This document shows, in pieces, positions 17,823-25,619 of a stretch of DNA of 64,000 nucleotides. The notes under the pieces were generated by a model, which worked only from the letters and a program-made list of their open reading frames with translations, was not told where the DNA came from and made no database searches. The position numbers were made by a program, and so were the translations under genes. The stretch comes from Victivallis sp. Marseille-Q1083. GTDB taxonomy: Bacteria; Verrucomicrobiota; Lentisphaeria; Victivallales; Victivallaceae. Position 1 is the stretch's first letter. Every line of letters begins with the position of its first letter. The stretch spans positions 186,001 through 250,000 of the forward strand of contig NZ_CAHJXL010000002.1 in assembly GCF_903645315.1 (NCBI RefSeq), given 5' to 3'.

Positions 17823-20054
17823 TCAACGCTTCTGCCATTCACGGATGCGCATTTTCATCTCGTCAAGACCGAGGATGCCGTAGGCGAAGCCTTTTTTGAC
17901 CAGTTCCACCGGCAGGAATTCATCGTATTTTTCAAACAACGGCACTTCGCCCGGATAGATCAGTTCCATCGGGTCGAGCGGCTGTCGTTCCTGCTCGCCC
18001 AGCACTTTGAAGAAGGTTTCTTTTGACGCCTTCATCTTGAATTGGAGGAAGTACGGCCTGGAGGAATCCAGGGCGGACAAACCGAGCTGCGGCGCGCATT
18101 TGATTTTGATAAACCGCTCCAGCGCGAGAAAGGCATACGTGCCCAGCCACGGGAACAGGCACCACATTTCGCCGCCGAGACAGATCAGCGATTCGTCGGT
18201 CAGGCCGGAGTGAAGGGCCGTGTGCCTGGCTTCGGCGAGCCTCGCGACGGCGTTTTTCATAAGATACGGATAGACGACATTTTCCCGCAGCACCGCTTTC
18301 ATTCGCTCCAAAACCTTGGTGTTGATGTCGCCGGGACACTGGCCGAAATAAGCCGGCACTTTGCCCTTGACCTGTTCGCAGTAAACCAGATGGCGTTTGT
18401 GGTCGATTTCTTCGACGATCCACACATGACCTGCCAGCGCGATTTTTTCGCCGATCGGCGGCGGCAGCACGATCGTTCCCAGTTCCTGGGACTGGCAGCG
18501 GACGGTATACTCCTCATTCTCTTTGAATACCGCATAGAACTTGAAGGAATTGGTTTGCCGTTCCCCGGCCAGTCCGACGATCAGGCCGCCTTCTTCGGTT
18601 TTCTGGATATGTTCCGTCGAGATGAGATGCCGCAGCAGCAATTGGTAATCTTCCCGGCCGATCCGGTGGAAATAGCTCAACGAAAGCACCCGGGACGCCA
18701 GTCCGGCCGGCGACAGTTCGCCGCCGGAAGCCAACGTGCACATCGTCTGGTGATACAGCAAGCTGAACGGCAGCCGGTCCAGTTTCGGCGGTTCCACCCA
18801 GCGTTCCTGCAGATAGAGTTGAACCAGCGCGATGCCCTGCAGCAGCGTCCAGGGAATCGTCACCGGCAGCATTGCCCTGGCTTCCGGCTGCTCCTCCCGC
18901 ATGACGAACCACATTTCCGGCGGCAGGTCCCGCCGGCCGGTACGTCCCATCCGCTGCAGAAAAGAGGACACCGTGAACGGCGCGTCGATTTGGAAGGCGC
19001 GTTCCAGCCGGCCGATATCGATGCCCAACTCCAGCGTGGCGGTGGTAACGGTCGTCTGGAATTGTTCCTCGTCTTTCATCACCGCTTCCGCCGTTTCCCG
19101 ATAGGAAGTGGACAGATTACCGTGGTGGATCAGGAAACGGTCCGGCTCGTGCTTCGCTTCGCAGTACTGGCGCAAAGTGGTGGTGACCGCTTCGCACTCT
19201 TCCCGGGAATTGACGAAGATCAGACACTTTTTGCCCCGGGTGTGTTCAAAGATATACCCCATTCCCGGATCGGCGCTGGCCGGCGCGGTATCGGTGGCCT
19301 GCGCCAGGACCGGAGCGGCCTCCGGAAGCTCTTTCTCCTCGGCGGCCTGGGCGCCTTGCAGATAGAAGTGCTCCATCGAAAGCCGCCATTTGACTCCCTT
19401 TGTTTCGATGCGGGGGATGACGGTATTCCGGCCGGTGCCGGACGCGAGAAACCGGCCGGTGCTTTCCAGATCGCCGATGGTGGCCGACAGACCGATCCGC
19501 CGTGGATTTACGCCGGCCAGCCTGGAGAGCCTTTCGATCAGACACAGGGTTTGGCCGCCGCGGTCGCCGCGCATCAGCGAATGCACTTCGTCGATGACGA
19601 TGAAACGCAAATCCCCGAACAGACGGGCGATATAGGCGTGTTTATGCAACAGCAGCGCCTCCAGCGATTCCGGGGTGATCTGAAGGATGCCGGAAGGATT
19701 TTTCAGCAGTCTGTTTTTATGGGATTGCGCCACATCGCCGTGCCAGTGCCAGACCGGAATATTCGCTTCCCGGCACAGATCGTTGAGGCGCAGGAACTGG
19801 TCGTTGATCAACGCTTTCAGCGGACCGATATAGATGGCGCCGACCGATTGGGGCATGTTCTCGGAGAACAACGTCAGGATCGGGAAAAAGGCCGCTTCCG
19901 TCTTGCCGGACGCGGTGGAGGCGGAGAGCAGCACGTGGTCATCCGTATGGAACACCGCATCGCCGGCGGCAACCTGGATGGCGCGCAGGGCTTCCCAGTT
20001 GTTCCGGTAGATGAAGTCCTGAATAAACGGTGCGTAACGGTTGAAAATATTCAT
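17823..20054 (-). CDS. BrxHI/Lhr-like superfamily 2 helicase
   Basis: The 743-residue helicase has Walker A SASTASGKTEAA (about residues 44-55), DEVH in FIVIDEVHSL, SAT in LSATIGDL, HHGNLS, and motif VI QRMGRTGRRD. ATLELGIDIG precedes motif VI, as in Lhr-type DNA helicases. BrxHI proteins of type 2/6 BREX have this build. It is the last gene of a tight three-gene unit, 9 bp after a BrxD-like ATPase and following a TerB-domain protein. It is probably a DNA or RNA translocase working with the ATPase, likely in phage defence. No pglX, pglZ or brxC is in the window, so this is not a complete BREX system. Confidence 0.85.
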   Translation of the reverse strand: MNIFNRYAPFIQDFIYRNNWEALRAIQVAAGDAVFHTDDHVLLSASTASGKTEAAFFPILTLFSENMPQSVGAIYIGPLKALINDQFLRLNDLCREANIPVWHWHGDVAQSHKNRLLKNPSGILQITPESLEALLLHKHAYIARLFGDLRFIVIDEVHSLMRGDRGGQTLCLIERLSRLAGVNPRRIGLSATIGDLESTGRFLASGTGRNTVIPRIETKGVKWRLSMEHFYLQGAQAAEEKELPEAAPVLAQATDTAPASADPGMGYIFEHTRGKKCLIFVNSREECEAVTTTLRQYCEAKHEPDRFLIHHGNLSTSYRETAEAVMKDEEQFQTTVTTATLELGIDIGRLERAFQIDAPFTVSSFLQRMGRTGRRDLPPEMWFVMREEQPEARAMLPVTIPWTLLQGIALVQLYLQERWVEPPKLDRLPFSLLYHQTMCTLASGGELSPAGLASRVLSLSYFHRIGREDYQLLLRHLISTEHIQKTEEGGLIVGLAGERQTNSFKFYAVFKENEEYTVRCQSQELGTIVLPPPIGEKIALAGHVWIVEEIDHKRHLVYCEQVKGKVPAYFGQCPGDINTKVLERMKAVLRENVVYPYLMKNAVARLAEARHTALHSGLTDESLICLGGEMWCLFPWLGTYAFLALERFIKIKCAPQLGLSALDSSRPYFLQFKMKASKETFFKVLGEQERQPLDPMELIYPGEVPLFEKYDEFLPVELVKKGFAYGILGLDEMKMRIREWQKR

Positions 20055-20063
20055 CCCGCCGCC

Positions 20064-21380
20064 TCAGATCTCGAACTCTTCAAACTCTTTTTCGAGAGTT
20101 TCGTCATTGACGGCCGTCTTGGCGTATTCGAAAGTTTCCGAACCCAATAGCTCGGTAACTTTGAGGCCGGGATTTTGATAGACGATATTCAGCAGTTCGA
20201 TGAAGTCGCGAATGACTTCGCGCGGCGTGATATTGGTATCCGCGCCGATCCGGCCGAACTCGATTTTGATGAAGGCGATCAGGTCTTCCTGGCTCAGCGT
20301 CTGCTCGTATTCGAAAAGGCCGGCGTGGAGGTCGGCCAATTTTTCGATCAGCACCAGCATTTCTTCGTAGGTGAGCGGCGAGAGTTTGATCACCGGCGCC
20401 AGCACATCCTTGAGGTCGTCGCGGCCGAAGCGGCCGGCTTCCAGCCGGGATTTCAAGGCTTCATAGCTGAAAACCCCGCGCCTGGTATCCTCGATGCACT
20501 GCGGCGTTCCGCCCATGATGATGCCCAGGTATCCGGCTTTGCCCTGCAAGGTATCGTTGTACATGGTCAGAATTTTTTCATAATTGTACTGCCGGGTAAT
20601 GCTGTTGGGTATCTTGTAAATATTGACCAGTTCATCGATCAGGAGCAGCAAACCGCCATAGCCCGCTTTTTTGAGAAACACCGCCAGCAGCTTGATATAT
20701 TCGTACCAGTCGTCGTCGGAGATGACGATATTGACTCCGAGTTCCGCCCTGGCTTCCGTCTTGTTGGCGTATTCGCCGCGAAACCATTTGACCACCTTGG
20801 CCTTGTTCTCGTCATTCCCGTCGAGATAAGAACGGTAATAAACGGTCAGCAGACGGGCGAAATCGAAGCCGTGGACCATTTCGTTCAGGGAGTTTATCGT
20901 CTCATGGATTTTCTTTTCCACCAGTTTGCAGAAACTGCCGTCGCCCGGCGCCAGCTCGCTTTCAACGGCTACCTCGCTCTGGATATTGCTGATCCAGCGG
21001 TCCAGAATCAGCGTGAGGGCGCCGCCTTCCGGCCTGGTTTTGGTGGACAGGTTGCGAATGAGTTCTTTATAGGTGGCAAGCCCCTGGCCTTTGGTGCCCT
21101 GCAGACGCCGTTCGGGGGAAAGGTCGGCATCCGCGACCACGAAATTTTTATCCATGACGTAATTGCGGATGGTCTGCAGTAGAAAACTTTTGCCGCTGCC
21201 GTATTTCCCGACGATGAAGCGGAACGACGCGCCGCCGTCGGCAATGATTTCGACATCGTGCAAAAGGGCGTCGATTTCGATTTGCCGGCCGACCGTGATA
21301 TAGGGAAGGCCGATCCGCGGCACGACTCCGCCCTTCAAAGAATTGATTATTACCGTGGCGATTCTTCTGGGTATTTTCAT
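20064..21380 (-). CDS. BrxD-like ATPase (DUF2791 family)
   Basis: The 438-residue P-loop protein has the BrxD/DUF2791 pattern: N-terminal ATVIINSLKGGVVPRIGLPYITVGR, Walker A GKYGSGKS (58-65), Walker B GLLLLIDELVNIYK, and the later GIIMGGTPQCIEDTRRGVFSYEALKSR sensor region (quoted in part). In BREX types 2 and 6 the homologue is encoded next to the BrxHI helicase. Here the gene starts inside the stop of the TerB-domain gene (ATGA overlap) and ends 9 bp before the helicase, so the three are translationally coupled. Role inferred: an ATP-driven loader or regulator of the helicase. Confidence 0.88.
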   Translation of the reverse strand: MKIPRRIATVIINSLKGGVVPRIGLPYITVGRQIEIDALLHDVEIIADGGASFRFIVGKYGSGKSFLLQTIRNYVMDKNFVVADADLSPERRLQGTKGQGLATYKELIRNLSTKTRPEGGALTLILDRWISNIQSEVAVESELAPGDGSFCKLVEKKIHETINSLNEMVHGFDFARLLTVYYRSYLDGNDENKAKVVKWFRGEYANKTEARAELGVNIVISDDDWYEYIKLLAVFLKKAGYGGLLLLIDELVNIYKIPNSITRQYNYEKILTMYNDTLQGKAGYLGIIMGGTPQCIEDTRRGVFSYEALKSRLEAGRFGRDDLKDVLAPVIKLSPLTYEEMLVLIEKLADLHAGLFEYEQTLSQEDLIAFIKIEFGRIGADTNITPREVIRDFIELLNIVYQNPGLKVTELLGSETFEYAKTAVNDETLEKEFEEFEI

Positions 21381-22786
21381 CCCTGGATGATTCCTTTCAA
21401 TTCGGCGACGTAGTCTTCGATCAATTCCGGCTTTTCCCCGTCATAAGCGATGACGGTATCGCCGAATTCGTCGAAGAGTTTTTCATTGATTGCATCAATT
21501 GTCACCGACAGCAACTGCCCCGCCGCCGTGGCGCCATCGGTTTTGCCGTATAACAGGCCGCTCAGCAGCCGGTATTCCGCATCGCTCAGGTTGAACCTGT
21601 TTGCCGGTACGCCCGGCTCCCCGGAGGTGTCCGGCTCGCCGGCGTCCTCCAGCGCTTCGACCAGCAATTTGCTTTGCGTTTCCAGGGCGGCCTGCCGGAT
21701 GGTTTGCAGCCTGGAAACGTCGATTTCAATGCGGGGCAGGGCGCGGCGTTTTTGGTCGGCCTGGTATTTCTCGATTTCCTGATTGATGATATCCTGGTAC
21801 AGCTTGGTTATTTTTTCCGCTTTCAAGCCGGACTTGAAATGGTATTTTTGACGCATCAGGAAATCGATGATTTTCAGCAGGGCGCCGGTCTGCTGAATTT
21901 TGCCCTTGTAACACAGGAAACGTTCACAGCTCCAGCGGCCGTTCCGGCAGTGGTATTTATGAATGTCATTGATTTCATAAACGAAATCCTGACGTTTCAG
22001 TTTATCGTAAAACACTGCGGACCGGAACATGTAGTAGGAGCTCGCGTAAATTTTGCCGAAGAACTTTTCACAGAGGCTGTTCTTGCGATTTTTCCCGTAG
22101 TAGTCCGACAGTCTGGCGAAAACGTGGTAAACCACTGCTTTGACGTCATCGGGATACTGCCGGAAAAATCTGGAATTTTCCAGATTGTACGAGGACAGGG
22201 AATGCAGCGCCCGGAATACCTCGTCGGCGCTGTGCGACTGGTAATTCAGCAAAGTCAACGCCGCCTTGTCGAAATCCGTTTCCAAAACATCTTCCAGCAG
22301 CGCCCGGTCGAGGTTGTGGTACACGGCGTAATCTTTCAGCCACAGCTTGACATAGTGGTCGATTTTCGCATCGATTTCCCGGTAAGCCAGCCAGAAATTC
22401 TTCAGCGTGTGAAAACCTTCCTCCGGCGACCCCGTCCCGATTTGATTGAGCAGTTCATAGAGATAGACGAAGACGAAGGAAAGCGAGGTCGGCTCGACGA
22501 TGCCGCGCCGGACTCTGGTGCGCCAGGAAAAATAACCACGGAGCTGCCGGTCGTTCATGGCCTGATAGGTCGGAAAATAACGGATGAACTCCCCGGTGAA
22601 ATCGAACTCATCTTCAAAATCTTCCATCAACCTGGCCTGCTGATAGAAGATCATCGTGTCGGATTGGCGGCAGAGGTCGTAGCCGCTGGCCAGATTCCGC
22701 ATTTTCCGGTATCGGGGCGGCATGGCGCCGGCCGCCGATATTGCCGTTTTCGGAATCGGTTCGTCCTGATATATCTTGAATGTCAT
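21377..22786 (-). CDS. TerB_N / TerB_C domain protein
   Basis: About 469 residues. The N-terminal half matches the TerB_N pattern: FYQQARLMEDFEDEFDF, YFPTYQAMNDRQLRGYFSWR and YLYELLNQIG. The C-terminal part (from about EIDVSRLQTIR to the LLYGKTDGATAAGQL region and end) fits TerB_C. Comparative genomics has linked such proteins to tellurite-resistance-type and phage-defence pathways; the activity is unknown. It is first in a coupled unit with a BrxD-like ATPase and a helicase. Start uncertain: ATG 22786 gives MTFKIYQDE; an in-frame TTG at 22831 adds 15 residues. A TTGAAA-17-TAATTT promoter at 22893-22865 is compatible with either. Confidence 0.8.
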   Translation of the reverse strand: MTFKIYQDEPIPKTAISAAGAMPPRYRKMRNLASGYDLCRQSDTMIFYQQARLMEDFEDEFDFTGEFIRYFPTYQAMNDRQLRGYFSWRTRVRRGIVEPTSLSFVFVYLYELLNQIGTGSPEEGFHTLKNFWLAYREIDAKIDHYVKLWLKDYAVYHNLDRALLEDVLETDFDKAALTLLNYQSHSADEVFRALHSLSSYNLENSRFFRQYPDDVKAVVYHVFARLSDYYGKNRKNSLCEKFFGKIYASSYYMFRSAVFYDKLKRQDFVYEINDIHKYHCRNGRWSCERFLCYKGKIQQTGALLKIIDFLMRQKYHFKSGLKAEKITKLYQDIINQEIEKYQADQKRRALPRIEIDVSRLQTIRQAALETQSKLLVEALEDAGEPDTSGEPGVPANRFNLSDAEYRLLSGLLYGKTDGATAAGQLLSVTIDAINEKLFDEFGDTVIAYDGEKPELIEDYVAELKGIIQG

Positions 22787-22864
22787 CGCGTCAATGGCTG
22801 TTCCGTCTTCATGGATTTTCGCTGTCTTCAAACGAGTGGCGAACGCCTCTCGGTCACCGGCCTA

Positions 22865-22893
22865 AAATTAAACCGGAATCGCCGTTCTTTCAA
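22865..22893 (-). promoter_or_regulatory. Probable promoter of the TerB/BrxD/helicase unit
   Basis: On the minus strand TTGAAA (22893-22888) and TAATTT (22870-22865) are 17 bp apart. The predicted start near 22858 lies just upstream of the TerB-domain gene. Confidence 0.5.
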
Positions 22894-22960
22894 GTCCGGA
22901 TCGCGCTATTTTGACGAGATCCCCGCCATTGACGCTTCGCAGCAAAAAGATTCCGGACGG

Positions 22961-23746
22961 CTACTGGAAGGAACCGTCCTTGCGCCGCGGCCGCCAGCAG
23001 TTTTCGGCGCTGCCGTCCGGGTCCCAGGTATTGAGCAGCATTTGGGCGCCGGTGATGTCGTGTACGCTGCCGTCGAGCCGGCAGCCGTTGAAACGGATGG
23101 ACTCGACACGGTTGCCCGGACTGTGACGCATCGGGACCCGGCACGGCAGGATTTTGGTATGCCAATTGTCGTGATTGTTGTAGAGTACATACAAATCCTG
23201 TTCAAACAGCACGTCGGCATGGTTCGGCGAATCGCCGATGATCGTGGTGCCGGCCGGGTTGCTCACCCTGGACAGCTTGGTTTTGCTGCCGTGAACCGGG
23301 TCGGTGCTCCAGCCGCTGTCGGTCAGGCCGAAATCGTAAGCCACCCAGCCGTAACAGACCGCGTTGGTGATATCGCCGAACTGCAGGCTGCCTTCCATCG
23401 GGCAGATCAGCAGCGGCGGCGTGTTTGCGACATTCCAGACATCGATCCAGCCGGTGCCTTTTTCATCGTCCATGACTTTGCCGCCCAGGTAGCGGCAGAT
23501 TTCAGTGAACCAGAAGTGCAGCGAACCGTCCGGCATTTCCCAGTGCGCGTACGGCGGCAGGTTGTCGTTGTAATCATCGGTATAGAGGGCCAAGCCGAGG
23601 CCGAGCTGCCTTAGATTGCTTTTGCATTTCGTTTTCATCGCCGAGCCTCTGGCGCGGCCGATGACCGGCAGCAGCAGCCCGGCAAGAATGGAAATGATTG
23701 AAATCGTCACCAGAAGTTCCAGCAGGGTAAATCTTTTCTTCCGCAT
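22961..23746 (-). CDS. Pseudopilin-like secreted protein (H-X9-DG type)
   Basis: The 261-residue product begins RFTLLELLVTISIISILAG, a prepilin-type cleavage and anchor segment. The CKSNLRQLGLGLALYTDDYNDNLPP region is typical of this expanded family, and a C-terminal RVESIRFNGCRLDGSVHD resembles the DG-box. Unlike the other two copies in the window it has no regulator or glycosidase gene beside it. The neighbours are a defence-type module downstream on the same strand and a protease gene upstream. Function unknown. Confidence 0.85.
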   Translation of the reverse strand: MRKKRFTLLELLVTISIISILAGLLLPVIGRARGSAMKTKCKSNLRQLGLGLALYTDDYNDNLPPYAHWEMPDGSLHFWFTEICRYLGGKVMDDEKGTGWIDVWNVANTPPLLICPMEGSLQFGDITNAVCYGWVAYDFGLTDSGWSTDPVHGSKTKLSRVSNPAGTTIIGDSPNHADVLFEQDLYVLYNNHDNWHTKILPCRVPMRHSPGNRVESIRFNGCRLDGSVHDITGAQMLLNTWDPDGSAENCWRPRRKDGSFQ

Positions 23747-24064
23747 TGCTTGCCTCGCTTTCGGGTCGAAACGAAAATTTTTATCGGCACCCTATTCGGG
23801 AATCTAATGGAAGAACGCAAAAAAATCAAGGGGTTGAAGTAAACGGATGACATAATTTTCAGAAAAAACGAAATAAAATAAGTGAACGGCCGGTTTGATG
23901 GCCTGCCGGGCCGATTCCTTCAATATCCAAAACGTCTCCCGGGTATGCTTCAGGCTCCCGGGAGACGGATCAAATGACAACGCATGACGACAGGCCGGAG
24001 AGAGGCTTGCCCCGCCGGGCAACCGGCTCCGGAAAACTTGCCCGCGACGGATTGGGTTGATGCT
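23747..24064. other. Intergenic region of 318 bp
   Basis: Apart from the terminator hairpin at 23929-23967 I see no gene or recognisable RNA. The part next to the pseudopilin gene is AT-rich and probably holds its promoter and ribosome binding site. Confidence 0.6.
23929..23967 (-). terminator. Intrinsic terminator after the DegS-like gene
   Basis: A perfect 11-bp stem (CGTCTCCCGGG / CCCGGGAGACG) with a 13-nt loop is followed on the minus strand by TTTTGGATATT. It lies about 100 bp past the protease stop codon. Confidence 0.7.
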
Positions 24065-25213
24065 TTACAAGTTTTCGACCAATGAAAAACCGTTGGTAAT
24101 CCCGCGGCGCTGATACCAGGCTTGCGGCGGCGACTGCAGCAGGAGATCGTATTGCAACTGGATGCCGTCGCGAACCAGCGTCAGCGTCGATTGATCGCCG
24201 GGACGGGCCGAATAGATCAAGCTCTGCAGCTCCTGCGGCGTCGTGACCGGCTGGTCGTTGAACCGGGTGATCAGGTCGCCGGGCCGCAATTTTTCAGCCG
24301 CCGGAGAGTCGCGGAAGATCTGCTGGACCCGAACCCCGTTGTTGTCGGAGCTGTCCTGCATGACGATGCCGAGCCATGGACGGTTGACCTGGCCGTGGGT
24401 GATCAGGTCCTCGGTGACCTGCCGGGCCAGATCGGCAGAAATGGCGAAGCTCAGGCCGATGTTGCCGCCGGACGGCGACAGGATGAAGTCGTTGACGCCG
24501 ATCACTTCGCCGTCGGCATTCAGCAGCGGGCCGCCGGAATTGCCCGGGTTGATCGACGCGTCGGTTTGAATGTAGCTTTCATGCAGGTTGATGCCGACGC
24601 CGCTGCGGTGTTTGTTGGAAACCACGCCGACGGTGACCGTACTGTTCAAGCTGAACGGCGCTCCGATGGCGATCGCCCAATGGCCGATGTCGAGATTGGA
24701 AATGTCGGCGAATTTCAAGACCGGAAACGGCTTGCCGTCGGCAATTTTCAAAATGGCCAGATCGGACGGCGGGTCGATGCCGACCACTTCGGCGTCATAT
24801 TCCCGGCCGTCGTATGTGGAGACGCGAAACGAATCCTGGTTGCGGACGATGTGGTAATTGGTCAGGATGTGGCCGTCCTCCCGGACGAAAAAACCGGAAC
24901 CCTGGCCGGAGGGAATATCCTGGTAGTCGATCTCCACCGGCTGCCGCCGGTTGTAGTTGAACAAATTGGCATACGGGGTACGGCGCACCGGCCGCCGCTG
25001 GCTGGCGGTGATGATGACCACCGACGGCATCGCCTGGTTGATCGTCGCGGAAAAGTGATGCTGTAAATCTTCCGGCGTGGCGAGCGCGGACCGCTCGCCC
25101 GGTTCTGGCGCCGGCCGTTGCGGCTGGAAAAAGAGAAAGCCGCCGATCGCCAATGCTCCGCCCAACAGGGCGGAACCGAACGGTACGAGAATTGTATTTC
25201 GATAATTTTTCAT
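24065..25213 (-). CDS. DegS/HtrA-like periplasmic serine protease, one PDZ domain
   Basis: The 382-residue protein has a single N-terminal membrane anchor (FGSALLGGALAIGGFLFF), a trypsin-like domain with the triad His121 (LTNYHIV), Asp151 (PSDLAIL) and Ser226 (GNSGGPL), and one PDZ domain (WLGIVMQDSS ... RPGDLITRFNDQPV). The size and one-PDZ layout match DegS rather than two-PDZ DegP. It should act at the periplasmic face in protein quality control or stress signalling. TNYHIV replaces the common TNNHVV, a minor variation. The start has AAGGATG eight nt upstream. It is divergent from the large membrane protein gene. Confidence 0.92.
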   Translation of the reverse strand: MKNYRNTILVPFGSALLGGALAIGGFLFFQPQRPAPEPGERSALATPEDLQHHFSATINQAMPSVVIITASQRRPVRRTPYANLFNYNRRQPVEIDYQDIPSGQGSGFFVREDGHILTNYHIVRNQDSFRVSTYDGREYDAEVVGIDPPSDLAILKIADGKPFPVLKFADISNLDIGHWAIAIGAPFSLNSTVTVGVVSNKHRSGVGINLHESYIQTDASINPGNSGGPLLNADGEVIGVNDFILSPSGGNIGLSFAISADLARQVTEDLITHGQVNRPWLGIVMQDSSDNNGVRVQQIFRDSPAAEKLRPGDLITRFNDQPVTTPQELQSLIYSARPGDQSTLTLVRDGIQLQYDLLLQSPPQAWYQRRGITNGFSLVENL

Positions 25214-25619
25214 AGTAATTCATCCTTTTGCAGGATAGACCGTTGCAAGCGGAAAAAGTTCGCTGCTCCGCCACACTTGCCCGGTAAAATTTTCCGATGG
25301 CAGCCGGGCCGGGACGAAATACAGGAGGAACGCCGTCCGCCCGGTGAAAAAAGACCGTTCGTCCGGCGTTCCGGATATAATAGAAGCCGCCGTCTGTCCG
25401 GCGGCTTGAGCGGCCGGTTGCCGACTCCGCGGAGAGGACAACCGGCACTGGTCGGAATATAATCCATTCCGGCGGAGAATCAAATCCGGTTGCGGCGATT
25501 GGGCCGGTTTCAGGCCCGTCCGGCCGGGAGGCGTCCGAAAATTTGTCAAACGGCCGATGGCGTGTATATTGATGGAAAGCAATCTTCCGGAGAGGAACGA
25601 AGAGAAAGTTGGATAACGT
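25214..25619. other. Divergent intergenic region with stable hairpins
   Basis: This 406-bp gap holds two strong inverted repeats: AAGCCGCCG/CGGCGGCTT (25384-25392 and 25399-25407), and CCGGTTG/CAACCGG enclosing a CTCCGCGGAG palindrome (about 25413-25457). Neither has a T-tract. They could belong to a leader or small RNA, but no known RNA family was recognised. A promoter for the downstream gene is annotated separately. Confidence 0.45.
25543..25570 (+). promoter_or_regulatory. Sigma-70 promoter of the large membrane protein gene
   Basis: TTGTCA (25543-25548) and TATATT (25565-25570) are 16 bp apart, about 50 bp upstream of the start codon. Confidence 0.65.

Noticed and set aside
17823-22893. 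Complete BREX system
   Set aside because: No brxA, brxB, brxC, pglX or pglZ gene is present on either side, so only a BrxD/BrxHI-like pair can be claimed.
25384-25457. 4.5S, 6S or RNase P RNA in the 25.2-25.6 kb gap
   Set aside because: The hairpins do not carry the conserved loops of these RNAs.
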